In this document: one piece after another, positions 28,478 through 37,567 of the stretch
How positions within the stretch are numbered: position 1 is the stretch's first letter
Layout of the letters: each line of letters starts with the position of its first letter
From: Acinetobacter sp. MB5
Lineage (GTDB): Bacteria; Pseudomonadota; Gammaproteobacteria; Pseudomonadales; Moraxellaceae
Assembly (NCBI RefSeq): GCF_003261585.1
Contig: NZ_POVU01000006.1
Span: 152,424 to 216,423, forward strand
DNA: 64,000 nucleotides
Direction of reading: 5' to 3'
Program-made: the position numbers and the translations under genes
Notes under the pieces: generated by a model
Database searches by the model: none
What the model saw: only the letters and a program-made list of their open reading frames with translations
What the model was told of the DNA's origin: nothing

Positions 28478-29992
28478 TTAAAATGATGTTGTATAAGCAA
28501 GTGTGGCACTGGTCGAAGAATCAGCAGCATAAGCTTGTTCTTTATAGTTGGCTTGAATGGATAACTGCTGATTGGCAGCAAAATTATATTTCAAGCCTAG
28601 ACCCGCTACAGCACGAATATCATTATGCTTATCGGCAAATTTAATTGGTTCTAAGCCATCCACTCCTGTTGCAACATAATTGTCGACTTTAAACTGTACG
28701 TCTTTTTCGACACCCAGATTTCCTGTCAAATTAAGCTTACTCATCAATGGCACTTCAAAGTTACTTCCTGCCAGTACTGTTGTTGCTTTTTGCGACAATG
28801 CAGCATATTGCAACGGTTGTGTCACGCTGTCAGTGGCAGCTTCACTATAGCCATGGCGTTTGATATCGGTATAACGGACGCCAATATATGGCGTAATCAA
28901 TGCCTGATTGTCTAAACGAACAGCATTGCCAACTGAAAACTGATAGCCATCTCCTGTAAGGTTAGCAGTCCCTACACCTGCTTCTGCACTCCCGATTGCT
29001 TCACGTGTCACGGTGACTTGGCCATCGCTATGGCGATAGGCAAATCGGGCTTGCCAGCCATCCCCATTTTCACCTTGTGTCCAACCTGTATAGAAGCCGA
29101 CATCGGGCGCATTTTGTCGATATTTTACATTGCCCGATTCTGTATCCGAAGCAATTTGTTCAATTGAACCTCCTATATAAAAGTTTGGTGTCAATTTATA
29201 CGCCAGATTGACGCCACCTGTAGTGGCTTCAGTACCATTTGAACCATTGGTTTGAACATATCGACCAATTAAAGAAATACATGATCGATCATCATTAAAT
29301 GATGAGCATGACTGGTTTAAGCCATCATTTAAAGTGTCAGACTGCAAAGCAAAAACTTGTCTTAAACCAGTCACATTACCTTGCATAGAGGCTAAGGTAT
29401 CTGCAGCAGAAGGACCAAACGAGAATATATAAGCAAGATCATAACTAGATAACCAATACACCCAAGATGTCGTTAAAAGTGTGTTTAAGTCATCAACATT
29501 ATAAAATACAAACTTACCATTTGCGGTTGATTGCCCTAGCAGCCAAGTATAACTGGATGTACCTGATTCACCGACTGTTGAAAAAAAGATTACATACGTT
29601 TTATTTTGAGACAGAGTAGTTCCTTTTGTACTTACTGTAACAGCTTGGGTATCTGAAACATTCATATCTAGTGTAATAACATCTGATGCAAATGCTGCTG
29701 AACCCACTACACTACTTGTTGCCTCGTCCCATTCATAAATATAGGCACGAAAATTAGTTGCTGTTGTACCACTTGTTTTTGTTAAATAAAATGTAAAGCT
29801 AGTCAAATTTTGAGTTGAACTACTTGTAAATGTTTGACCATAAACTTGTGTGCCTGAAACATCTCCCCAAGTACTAACAGAGCTACCATTCGAAGGGTTA
29901 ACTACATCTTCTGCCTGACTAACTACTGTTACTCCCAGCATTAAGCCACCTAAAAGAAGCTTAGAAACTATCCTTTTGTTTAATAAGTACAT
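28478..29992 (-). CDS. Autotransporter-like outer-membrane protein with a short beta-rich passenger
   Basis: 504 residues from ATG 29992, chosen because GGGGTG lies upstream and a signal peptide starts there (MYLLNKRIVSKLLLGG...VVSQA, 1-27). Residues about 28-225 are Ser/Thr-rich and beta-rich, and resemble carbohydrate-binding-like beta sandwiches (YGQTFTSSSTQNLTSFTFYL); they lack the repeats of a beta-helix passenger. A Cys pair (SCSSFNDDRSC) precedes the autotransporter beta-barrel (about 260-504), with NFYIGGSIEQIA and LGLKYNFA strands and a terminal Phe (LAYTTSF). Ligand and role, such as adhesion, are not known. Confidence 0.75.
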   Translation of the reverse strand: MYLLNKRIVSKLLLGGLMLGVTVVSQAEDVVNPSNGSSVSTWGDVSGTQVYGQTFTSSSTQNLTSFTFYLTKTSGTTATNFRAYIYEWDEATSSVVGSAAFASDVITLDMNVSDTQAVTVSTKGTTLSQNKTYVIFFSTVGESGTSSYTWLLGQSTANGKFVFYNVDDLNTLLTTSWVYWLSSYDLAYIFSFGPSAADTLASMQGNVTGLRQVFALQSDTLNDGLNQSCSSFNDDRSCISLIGRYVQTNGSNGTEATTGGVNLAYKLTPNFYIGGSIEQIASDTESGNVKYRQNAPDVGFYTGWTQGENGDGWQARFAYRHSDGQVTVTREAIGSAEAGVGTANLTGDGYQFSVGNAVRLDNQALITPYIGVRYTDIKRHGYSEAATDSVTQPLQYAALSQKATTVLAGSNFEVPLMSKLNLTGNLGVEKDVQFKVDNYVATGVDGLEPIKFADKHNDIRAVAGLGLKYNFAANQQLSIQANYKEQAYAADSSTSATLAYTTSF

Positions 29993-30085
29993 TTTTATCA
30001 CCCCAGCATTAAGTAAATCATTAATAGAAACACCTTTAAACAACAATTCCAGCAAATACTTTGGATTTTTTTTAAACAAATATTT

Positions 30086-30105
30086 ATAAAAGAACTTGTT
30101 GTTTT
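30086..30105 (-). repeat. 20-nt leader element shared with the DcaP-like porin gene (copy 2)
   Basis: Minus-strand AAAACAACAAGTTCTTTTAT, one base different from the element at 2481-2500. About 95 bases upstream of the autotransporter start. Confidence 0.4.
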
Positions 30106-30287
30106 AAGACTATAAACTTCATATTTTTTCATTAATCTTAGATATTTCTACCTAGATAAATATATGTACACATCATAAACACAATGTGACACAAAAAACA
30201 AAGTGTGTATAAAATGTGAATAATATCACACTAATTATTTATAAATATCATTAATTGTTTTAAAAATACACAATAAAATAAAAACTT

Positions 30288-30315
30288 GATGTCGGCATAC
30301 CCATATCCCGACATC
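30288..30315 (-). terminator. Terminator after the orphan gene at 30350
   Basis: Stem GATGTCGG / CCGACATC with a 12-nt loop, followed on the minus strand by AAGTTTTTATTTTATT. Confidence 0.75.
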
Positions 30316-30349
30316 ACACATGTTCAATGAAAGTGATTGCAAAATAAAA

Positions 30350-31189
30350 TTAAGGCAAAGTTAAAGTCGGATGCACTGTTGGAGTTGGGTTCCAATACCA
30401 ATAGAAATAACCATTGTCAGCTTGAAGCAAGGTATGGGTTTGCAAACTGTTTTTATGAATATTGCCCCAACAGGCATGTGCCGAGTTTCGATTATTGTGC
30501 AAATCCATATAGTCCTGATCGGCAATTTCAAGCTTTGGCGGAATATATAAAGCACTGCCCTGAGGCACCCACAAATCAGCCAAACGGATTTTGCCAAGTT
30601 TAGGCCAGTAACGCCCTACGGATATGACCAGTGGCAAGTCAGGATCTGTCGAGGCAAACACATGTGGAAAGTTATGATGCTCCAAGTCGGTACACACCAC
30701 ACTCAGCAATTGATTGCCCGTTCCCTGATACGGCGACCAGTGCCCTGCAAAAACACCATATTCATATTCAATTTGTGACAGTGTCTCCACAGGACTGGAG
30801 ATCTTTACCGCCTGCCCTTGCTCCACCAAGAGAATACCAAATGCAGCCGCAATCTCTCTGGTTGCCCACAAGGCTTCATATTCAACCTGATTCGCAGCAA
30901 ATCCCAACTGCGTTTCGATACCAGATGTACCATCATCTTTTTGATTAATGATGCCAGGAACATCATATTCATTCCCAATTGCATTCGTATTAGGTATCAA
31001 CTCCAAAACTTCCACACCTTCGGGCAACGTTTTCAGGTACGTTGGCACGCCCTGATCATTATAAAAATAAGGCGTATCCTGAATATTAACGCTAATTTCG
31101 GACTGGGCAACTTCAAGCATAGGAGCATCAAAATAGGGTTGCATCGTTTTAATCCTGTAGAACGGTGTTGATTGGCTGTCATCGATCAT
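30350..31189 (-). CDS. Protein of unknown function (orphan)
   Basis: 279 residues; a start at codon 16 (MQPYFDAPMLEVAQ) is also possible. No signal peptide and no membrane segment. Acidic, Tyr/Trp-rich, with a C-terminal half rich in aromatic residues and Pro (GRYWPKLGKIRLADLWVPQG, YFYWYWNPTPTVHPTL). I recognise no family. The composition fits a beta-rich soluble protein. Alone between an autotransporter and a LysR gene, with its own terminator, which gives no hint to function. Confidence 0.65.
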   Translation of the reverse strand: MIDDSQSTPFYRIKTMQPYFDAPMLEVAQSEISVNIQDTPYFYNDQGVPTYLKTLPEGVEVLELIPNTNAIGNEYDVPGIINQKDDGTSGIETQLGFAANQVEYEALWATREIAAAFGILLVEQGQAVKISSPVETLSQIEYEYGVFAGHWSPYQGTGNQLLSVVCTDLEHHNFPHVFASTDPDLPLVISVGRYWPKLGKIRLADLWVPQGSALYIPPKLEIADQDYMDLHNNRNSAHACWGNIHKNSLQTHTLLQADNGYFYWYWNPTPTVHPTLTLP

Positions 31190-31272
31190 AATACGAACAA
31201 AATAACAAACAACCCCTTAATATTAATTAAAAAATAAAGTTGCTCTATATTTTATGATTGGCATGATTTCAA

Positions 31273-32175
31273 TCAATTTGAAGTTGAAATTCGATTTTTT
31301 AAAAGCCTGAGCACATGTTCTACCCGCACATTTCCATCTGCCCGATACACCGCATAAATCGGCGCTAAACAAGGCGGTTCGGCTTTGAGTGTTTTATAAA
31401 TGATTTGTTTATTCCAAAAATCCTGAATCGATGCAGGGACAATCGACACGCCAATTCCCGCTGCAATTAGGTTTAAACTGGAGGTTAGACGCGGTGCTTC
31501 TTGGACAATATTGGGACTAAACCCCGCCTGATAACAATGTGCCAAAATATTGTCAAACAAGTCCTGCCCTGCCATCCGCCGATACAACACAAATTCATAG
31601 AGTTCCAAATCGAGTAAACGGATCGCTCCACTTTTATCGGCTAAAGCATGATTACTCGGTAACGCCACAATCAGCGGTTCATCAAGCACATGAATACTCG
31701 CAAGTTCCGCATGTAGCGATGCTGGACGGCGCAAAAAAGCAATATCCAGTTTTTCATTGAGCACTGCATCGATCAGATCTCGACTGCTTTCTTCTTCAAG
31801 CTGAATCGCCACCGCAGGGAACTGTTCACGGAACTGGCGTAACAGATTGGGTAAAAATGGATGCAAACCCACCGAGTTGGTAAAACCGATATGCAATTGT
31901 CCCTCTAAACCCTGCGCGATATTTTGTACCCGCTGGGGAATGGCTTGCGCATGCGCCAAGATGCTCAGCGCTTCCTGATATAACACTCGCCCTGCTTCGG
32001 TCACTTCGACTCCACGTGGCAAGCGCTTGAATAGTGCTGTACCGAGTTCCTGCTCCAAACTTTTAATCAGCCGTGTCAACGGTGGCTGTTGCATGTACAA
32101 ACGGTTGGCCGCTTTGGAAATATTACTTTCTTCAACCACAGCCACAAAGGCGTTGAGTTTATGAATATCAATCAT
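31273..32175 (-). CDS. LysR-family transcriptional regulator
   Basis: 300 residues from ATG 32175. N-terminal winged helix (MIDIHKLNAFVAVVEESNIS... with PPLTRLIKSLEQELGTALFKR) and a C-terminal periplasmic-binding-like effector domain (from about 90). Upstream in-frame codons are noncoding. Divergent from the chromate transporter pair, so those genes are its likely targets; effector unknown. Confidence 0.9.
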   Translation of the reverse strand: MIDIHKLNAFVAVVEESNISKAANRLYMQQPPLTRLIKSLEQELGTALFKRLPRGVEVTEAGRVLYQEALSILAHAQAIPQRVQNIAQGLEGQLHIGFTNSVGLHPFLPNLLRQFREQFPAVAIQLEEESSRDLIDAVLNEKLDIAFLRRPASLHAELASIHVLDEPLIVALPSNHALADKSGAIRLLDLELYEFVLYRRMAGQDLFDNILAHCYQAGFSPNIVQEAPRLTSSLNLIAAGIGVSIVPASIQDFWNKQIIYKTLKAEPPCLAPIYAVYRADGNVRVEHVLRLLKNRISTSN

Positions 32176-32277
32176 ATCTATACTTTTTAGGTATGTTTTA
32201 TGCAAAAAATAGCATTGGTAAATATAGCACAAGCACCGCATGCTATGACACAGAATCAATGGCTTTAGGATCAAATT

Positions 32278-32832
32278 GTGGATACACGGGTGCTGCATAC
32301 ACCGACTTGTCGAGCGTTATTTTTAGGCTTTTTAAAACTGGGCTTAATGGGCTTCGGCGGCGTTTTGCCGTTGGCACACCGCATGATTGTTGAAGAAAAT
32401 AAATGGCTCAGCACCACACAATTTACCGACTTGCTCGGTGTCTGCCAAATCTTGCCAGGGGGCAATATCATCAACATGTCCGTTGCCATTGGCATGGAAT
32501 TTCAGGGAGTAAAAGGTGCATTTTCTGCCATTTTAGGATTGATCTGCGCGCCCACAATTATTGTGCTGTTGATCTATCAAATTTATAGCCAGTTTCAAAA
32601 TCTGCCTGCCGTTCAACATGCCATTCAGGGTTTGGCTGCGGCTGCCGCGGGTTTACTGTTATCTACAGGCTTTAAAATGCTGAAACCGATTGCCAGAAGC
32701 TATTTAACGATCAGCAGTATTGTGCTGACGTTTCTGTTGATGATCATCATTAAAATACCATTGCTGTTCACTTTGGTTCTGTTGTTAGCGCTGAATATGT
32801 GGCTGTTAAATATGGGAGCAAAACGCGCATGA
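32278..32832 (+). CDS. Chromate transporter, first CHR domain (short-chain ChrA)
   Basis: 184 residues with six hydrophobic segments, one CHR domain: FLKLGLMGFGGVLPLAHRM near the start and the PGG motif (CQILPGGNIINMSVAIG). Short-chain CHR proteins work as pairs in chromate efflux. Start is GTG (32278). Its end overlaps the next gene by four bases (ATGA). The regulator next door is LysR, and ordinary metabolite transport is an alternative to chromate. Confidence 0.83.
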   Translation: MDTRVLHTPTCRALFLGFLKLGLMGFGGVLPLAHRMIVEENKWLSTTQFTDLLGVCQILPGGNIINMSVAIGMEFQGVKGAFSAILGLICAPTIIVLLIYQIYSQFQNLPAVQHAIQGLAAAAAGLLLSTGFKMLKPIARSYLTISSIVLTFLLMIIIKIPLLFTLVLLLALNMWLLNMGAKRA

Positions 32833-33350
32833 TCTGGGTGTTATGGTCGCTCACCTTATTGTTTACCGAGCTGTCTTTATTGGCTTTTGGCGGTGGCAAT
32901 GCCATTTTGCCTGAAATGCAGCATCAGGTGGTTCATGTTCACCACTGGCTCACTGCGCAGGAATTCAGTTCACTGTTTGCGATGGCTCAGGCTGCACCTG
33001 GCCCGAATATGATGATTGTACCCTTAATCGGCTGGCATGTTGCGGGTACAGCAGGCTTGATTGTCAGCTCGATTGCGAAATTTGGCCCTTCTTCGGTCAT
33101 TACGGTCTATGCCATGAAGTTCTGGAAACAGGTCAAAGATCATCCATTACGTGCCCGTTTTGAAAAAGCCTTGAAACCGATTACTGTGGGTTTGGTGTTG
33201 GTCAGTGGATGGTTGATTGCATCGGCATCGGCGCAAAATCTATTGCTCGGTGGAATTGTGATTGCCACAGCAGCATTAGGCATGTTTAAAAAAGTCCATC
33301 CGCTTTGGGTGATGTTACTAGGTGCAGTCTTGGGTGTGTGTTTCTTATAA
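32829..33350 (+). CDS. Chromate transporter, second CHR domain (short-chain ChrA)
   Basis: 173 residues from ATG 32829, overlapping the upstream stop by ATGA. Second CHR domain: FTELSLLAFGGGNAILPEMQ and the QAAPGPN motif (AMAQAAPGPNMMIVPLIGW). The pair should form the complete transporter. Confidence 0.83.
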   Translation: MIWVLWSLTLLFTELSLLAFGGGNAILPEMQHQVVHVHHWLTAQEFSSLFAMAQAAPGPNMMIVPLIGWHVAGTAGLIVSSIAKFGPSSVITVYAMKFWKQVKDHPLRARFEKALKPITVGLVLVSGWLIASASAQNLLLGGIVIATAALGMFKKVHPLWVMLLGAVLGVCFL

Positions 33351-33415
33351 TTTTATGCCACAGTGATGTACATCATAAAAGTGCAATTTTGCTTCTTTGA
33401 ATACTCAGGTGTTTG

Positions 33416-33550
33416 ATGCAAGATCCTGTTTCAGAATCTCAAAATAACAACCATGAATCTTCTATTTGGAAAGAATTGTTCGACGAAGCACTATCTGAAT
33501 TTTTACCCAATATATTCATGGGTGTTGTACGTAACATCGTTCATGGATGA
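33416..33550 (+). CDS. Possible small protein, 44 residues
   Basis: ATG 33416, TGA 33548-33550, with AGGTG four bases upstream. Acidic N-terminal half (MQDPVSESQNNNHESS) and a short amphipathic end (FLPNIFMGVVRNIVHG). It lies between the chromate transporter pair and a terminator, so it could be a third gene of that transcript. Not recognised. Confidence 0.4.
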   Translation: MQDPVSESQNNNHESSIWKELFDEALSEFLPNIFMGVVRNIVHG

Positions 33551-33594
33551 GCAAAAATTTTCGACCATGCTTCTTTTTAATGAGTGCAAAAAAA

Positions 33595-33623
33595 CCAGTC
33601 AAAACCGTGCATGACTGGCTTTT
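33595..33623. terminator. Bidirectional terminator between the small ORF and the SbmA-like gene
   Basis: CCAGTCA / TGACTGG stem, 10-nt loop, A-run before and T-run (CTTTTTTATT) after. Confidence 0.82.
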
Positions 33624-33644
33624 TTATTTATATCTTTTAAGGCT

Positions 33645-34841
33645 TTATTTATACAAAATCGACTCAAAGGCTTTTAAACGCTTATAAATCGAAAGTAGTT
33701 CAATAATCGTCTTCCATGAGTTGATCAAATACTGGAAAGACTCGCGCACTTTATCAAACACGTTCCCAATCTGATTCAGCAGACCCAGCGTCATTTTCCC
33801 TGCGGCAATCGAGGGGAAAAGTACCACAAGGCTATATAAAACATCGAGCTGCATGTACCACGTACTCACCAAGTTAAAGTAAGTATAGTGGAAATACAGA
33901 CGGAAATAGTTTTTACGGACATTTCCAAATAACTCTCTTAAAGTCACTGGCTCGGCACGCTCAACAAAATCTTCGCCATACACCAGTTCTTTACGATAGG
34001 CAGCTTCAACTTTTTGGTTATTAAACTCCAAACCTGGCAGTTTAATCCCGACAACCATAAGTAACAGGGTTCCAAAAGCCGCCCAAGCAACCGCAGCATA
34101 CACCAGAGAATGCTTCACCTCGCCAACCAAAGGCAGCGCAGGCACATGTGCAGACAATTGGAATAAAATTGGTAAAAAGGCAATTAAAATCATAATCGCT
34201 TTGACAAAGCTGACGCCCAAGTCTTCCATCGTGGTCGCAAAGCGCATGGTGTCTTCCTGCACACGCTGCGATGCCCCTTCAATACTCCGAAGCTTCGGCC
34301 AGTGCTCACTGTAATATTCATTCATTGCCGTTCGCCAACGGAAAATATAGTGACTCACCAAAAATGAGTTCAGCACCGCCAGTGTCACGGCAACCATCGC
34401 AATATATAAAAAGGTCAAGGTTCCCATATACAGGTCTTTGATATTGCCACCGCCACCTGCCAGCATTTTCTGGATAAGATCCCAAAATGGCCCATACCAA
34501 GCATTGACCGCTACACTGACTTGCACACCAAACCAGATATTAAACAGAATCAGCGCCGAGCCCCAAATCGACCAGCGCTGCCATTTATTGTCTGAAAAAA
34601 AGCGCCAAAAACTTGCAAAAATGCTGGTTGAAATCAAGAACCATAAATAGAACCACAAGAAGTCTGCCGACCAGAAACGGCTAACACCAATAGCCAGTTC
34701 GGCATCGGCATAACCATGTGGTAGACCAATGATCGTACCCCAAGCTTTTCCTCCCGCATACCATAAGATCAAGTTAAACGATAACCATGCAATTACCGAG
34801 ATAAAGAATGCACGTGGTGCAGGAAAAAACGATTTAAACAT
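33645..34841 (-). CDS. sbmA: SbmA/BacA-family peptide transporter
   Basis: 398 residues, eight hydrophobic segments, proton-driven importer of antimicrobial peptides and peptide-like antibiotics. The start [13 protein letters not shown], the central [22 protein letters not shown] and the [16 protein letters not shown] region match the SbmA family over full length (E. coli SbmA is about 406 residues). It lacks the ATPase domain of ABC relatives. Monocistronic. Confidence 0.9.
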   Translation of the reverse strand: MFKSFFPAPRAFFISVIAWLSFNLILWYAGGKAWGTIIGLPHGYADAELAIGVSRFWSADFLWFYLWFLISTSIFASFWRFFSDNKWQRWSIWGSALILFNIWFGVQVSVAVNAWYGPFWDLIQKMLAGGGGNIKDLYMGTLTFLYIAMVAVTLAVLNSFLVSHYIFRWRTAMNEYYSEHWPKLRSIEGASQRVQEDTMRFATTMEDLGVSFVKAIMILIAFLPILFQLSAHVPALPLVGEVKHSLVYAAVAWAAFGTLLLMVVGIKLPGLEFNNQKVEAAYRKELVYGEDFVERAEPVTLRELFGNVRKNYFRLYFHYTYFNLVSTWYMQLDVLYSLVVLFPSIAAGKMTLGLLNQIGNVFDKVRESFQYLINSWKTIIELLSIYKRLKAFESILYK

Positions 34842-35432
34842 GGGGTATTGGAATTCCGTCTAATGATTAGATTCTTCTTAGCTCAGCACGATGTGATCAA
34901 TACAAAGGCCTGATACTTCAGGCATCAGTGTAAGTAACTCTTGCACATCATGTTTTTATTTTTTGTAAAGCGCAACAAAAAAGAGTGCTTTTGTGCTCTT
35001 TTTCACAGTTATCAAAATAGAAGTTGTTTTCTCTTTAATTTAATCGTCATGCTCATTTTAAATACATGACAATTTACATGCTCTATTAAAGAGCCTGATA
35101 AATCGATGGTTTAGGCCATTTGACCCAAATCATTGCGACAGTCGATTCATATCGTGCCGCAGTTTTTTCGCCTACTTTTGACTTTTCCAATGTTACACCA
35201 AACAAAATGAGCGTATGGACTGTATATTTTGCGCTGTCAGTCGACCTTTATATCTTGTGGGATCTATTCAATGACCAACCCTCAAATAATTCCCTGCTAT
35301 TTTGTGTATTTTACTCACCAATCATTTTTATTGGATGAAAGAATCATGGTTAATGCAAATAGCACTGTGAAGACAATCATTTATGATCAGGATCAACAAC
35401 AGTGACCTTAATGGTATAAATTGGTTACTGGT
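34842..35432. other. Noncoding stretch upstream of the SbmA-like gene
   Basis: About 590 bases. A hairpin (AAAAAGAG ... CTCTTTTT, 34978-35003) is the one structured element. A 72-codon rightward ORF at 35120-35338 lacks a ribosome binding site and known motifs and is not called. Confidence 0.5.
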
Positions 35433-35546
35433 TTAGCCTGAACTGGCGATCCATAAACCATTCAACCCAATACATAGAAACTGGAGCAACATCACCACAG
35501 AAAACCAGAACCAGCCTTTCTTTTTCAATTTTTCCTGCTGCATCAT
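35433..35546 (-). CDS. Possible small membrane protein, 37 residues
   Basis: ATG 35546 with GGAG seven bases upstream (GGAGTATTGAG). The protein is MMQQEKLKKKGWFW, a basic N-terminus, followed by one hydrophobic span (FSVVMLLQFLCIGLNGLWIA) and SSG. The layout is that of a single-span small membrane protein. Not recognised. It is divergent from the LpxO-like gene. Confidence 0.5.
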   Translation of the reverse strand: MMQQEKLKKKGWFWFSVVMLLQFLCIGLNGLWIASSG

Positions 35547-35790
35547 CTCAATACTCCAATCAAACCACACCAAGATATTATGCTGTGCAAATGCTATGCC
35601 ATTTTTAGAACATTGTTTTCTCAGTTTAAATGCAGATTTTCACCGAAAATTACATTTTTTTTTTACAATTTATACATGACCGCTCACACAAAATCAGTTT
35701 AAAATCCGCCAATAATCTGATTTTTGACAGAATGAACGAAAGTACAATCCTACATGGCCAGGATTGTCATCATGACGGTGGTTCTTCTCT

Positions 35791-36696
35791 ATGTATGCGA
35801 TTCTTATTGTAACAATTTTTATTATTAGTCTGCTGTATACCTATTTTCGAGGTAAAGAGCGTCTAAAATTGTCACGACAACTGTTCGATCATTCAACCTT
35901 TTTAGGCCCAATCAACATGTTTATGACGGGCTTTTCACGCCTGCCTGCCCAACCCTTTTATCCTGTTGAAGACTTTCCTGAACTTAAACCACTGCAAGAC
36001 AACTGGCAAATCATTCGTGACGAAGCAATTGCACTGCAAAACCAAATCAAAGCAGCGCAAAGCAACAATGATGCAGGGTTTAATACCTTCTTTAAACGTG
36101 GCTGGAAACGCTTTTATCTAAAATGGTATCAGGACAGCCACCCATCTGCACAACAACTGTGCCCAAAAACTGTCGCGATTTTAGAGAAAATTCCATCCGT
36201 TAAAGCCGCCATGTTTGCCGAGCTACCATCGGGCAGCTACTTGGGTAAACATCGTGATCCATATGCGGGTTCAGTGCGTTATCACTTAGGACTCACAACA
36301 CCGAACAGTGATGATTGTTTTATTGAAGTCGATCAGGAACGTTATAGCTGGCGCGATGGTGAAGCCACGATTTTTGATGAAACCTATGTGCACTGGGCGC
36401 AAAACAAAGCGGACCAGACCCGTATTATTTTGTTTTGTGACATCGAACGTCCAATGAAATGGCAGTGGGCACAAAACTTTAATCACTGGTTCGGTCGTAA
36501 TGTCATGTCAGCATCAGCATCTCCAAACGATGCACAAGATCAAACAGGTTTTATTAACCGTATTTTTAAATATTTTTATGCGATTCATGCTAGAGGTCGT
36601 GAACTTAAAGCAAAAAATCGCAAAATGTATTATCTCAGCAAATGGGCGTTGTTCCTTGTGGTGATTGGTGCCATTTTACTTCCAAGTATATTGTAA
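35791..36696 (+). CDS. lpxO: LpxO-like Fe(II)/2-oxoglutarate dioxygenase
   Basis: 301 residues. The aspartyl/asparaginyl beta-hydroxylase fold carries the metal motif HRD (GKHRDPYAGSVRYHLGL) and the distal HWAQN...TRII region with the Arg that binds 2-oxoglutarate. Hydrophobic segments at both ends (MYAILIVTIFIISLLYTYF and WALFLVVIGAILLPSIL) place it at the inner membrane. LpxO adds a 2-hydroxyl group to a lipid A acyl chain. Together with eptA at the left edge it is a second lipid A modifier here, although not linked. Confidence 0.82.
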   Translation: MYAILIVTIFIISLLYTYFRGKERLKLSRQLFDHSTFLGPINMFMTGFSRLPAQPFYPVEDFPELKPLQDNWQIIRDEAIALQNQIKAAQSNNDAGFNTFFKRGWKRFYLKWYQDSHPSAQQLCPKTVAILEKIPSVKAAMFAELPSGSYLGKHRDPYAGSVRYHLGLTTPNSDDCFIEVDQERYSWRDGEATIFDETYVHWAQNKADQTRIILFCDIERPMKWQWAQNFNHWFGRNVMSASASPNDAQDQTGFINRIFKYFYAIHARGRELKAKNRKMYYLSKWALFLVVIGAILLPSIL

Positions 36697-36720
36697 CGAC
36701 GAAGACCATATGACCATATC

Positions 36721-36747
36721 AACCGTATCGAAAGATGCGGTTTTTTT
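36721..36747 (+). terminator. Terminator after the LpxO-like gene
   Basis: AACCGTATC / GATGCGGTT stem with one T-G wobble, GAAA loop, then seven T. Confidence 0.85.
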
Positions 36748-36852
36748 ATGCCTGATCGACTGAAAAAGCAATAAACCTGTGATATGCCATCATCTTAAAT
36801 TAAGATAATATGATCAATTAATAATCAATTCCAATAACAACAGGTACAAGAC

Positions 36853-37521
36853 ATGCAATCAAAAATATTACTGAGCTATGCCCTATTATGCTCAATCACA
36901 CTGACAGGCTGTGCAACTTCACGCGGGCTGATTCAGTTACCCTCACCTGCCACCGAAACCACGATGTCAAGCTCACCGATCAGTCACAAAGTGGCAGTCA
37001 TTGCTGTGGTTGAAGATCGACGTGTTTTTGAAGATAAGCCCAAATCACCTGACATTCCCTCTTTAAAAGGTGGTTTGGCCCAAGCCACAGCCGATGAAAA
37101 AGCCCGCGCTGTTGCACGTAAACGAAATACTTATGGTATGGCACTGGGAGATATTTTATTAGAACAAGGTACGGTGACCGATCTGGTCAAAGCACGTGTA
37201 GAACATGCCCTAAGCCAAGCAGGTTATCAGATTGTATCCAATACCCAAAGTAATCAAGCCAGAGCCGATATGGTGCTGACTGTCAGAATCAATAAATTCT
37301 GGTCATGGTTCCAACCTGGCTTTAGTTCAGTCAAAATTCATTCTGAAATTGAGAGTGATCTGATCAACAGCAAAAGTGCTTTGCCACCAATTCACATTTA
37401 TAGCCAAGTAACCAAATCTGCCCAATTTGCAAATGGCAGCAAATGGATTAAGAACATCAACCTAGTACTTGATGATTATGAAGCGAAACTGGTCGCTGAA
37501 CTCAAAAAACAACAGCCTTAA
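36853..37521 (+). CDS. Lipoprotein, YajG-like
   Basis: 222 residues with a lipoprotein signal peptide (MQSKILLSYALLCSITLTGC, lipobox LTGC). The soluble part (KVAVIAVVEDRR..., LTVRINKFWSWFQPGF, and a C-terminal YEAKLVAELKKQ) resembles the YajG family of outer-membrane lipoproteins, function unknown. Own transcript; convergent with the MarC-family gene, sharing a hairpin. Confidence 0.7.
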   Translation: MQSKILLSYALLCSITLTGCATSRGLIQLPSPATETTMSSSPISHKVAVIAVVEDRRVFEDKPKSPDIPSLKGGLAQATADEKARAVARKRNTYGMALGDILLEQGTVTDLVKARVEHALSQAGYQIVSNTQSNQARADMVLTVRINKFWSWFQPGFSSVKIHSEIESDLINSKSALPPIHIYSQVTKSAQFANGSKWIKNINLVLDDYEAKLVAELKKQQP

Positions 37522-37533
37522 ACAAGACAAATC

Positions 37534-37567
37534 GCATAAAGTGAAAGTGAGTCATTTCACTTTATGC
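37534..37567. terminator. Bidirectional hairpin between the lipoprotein gene and marC
   Basis: 13-bp perfect stem GCATAAAGTGAAA / TTTCACTTTATGC, 8-nt loop. The right arm contains the marC stop codon (37562-37564). No T-run follows, so efficiency is uncertain. Confidence 0.6.

Larger units (their letters stand above)
29993..30349. other. Gap upstream of the autotransporter gene
   Basis: About 350 very AT-rich bases. It holds the autotransporter leader, including the shared 20-nt element (30086-30105), and the terminator of the rightward-lying orphan gene. No further ORF seen. Confidence 0.5.

Noticed and set aside
34978..35003. Hairpin upstream of the SbmA-like gene as a riboswitch or leader
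   Set aside because: Short A/T-rich stem with an irregular loop; nothing resembles a known riboswitch fold.
35120..35338. 72-codon rightward ORF upstream of the lpxO-like gene
   Set aside because: No ribosome binding site, no motif, and composition like noncoding AT-rich DNA.
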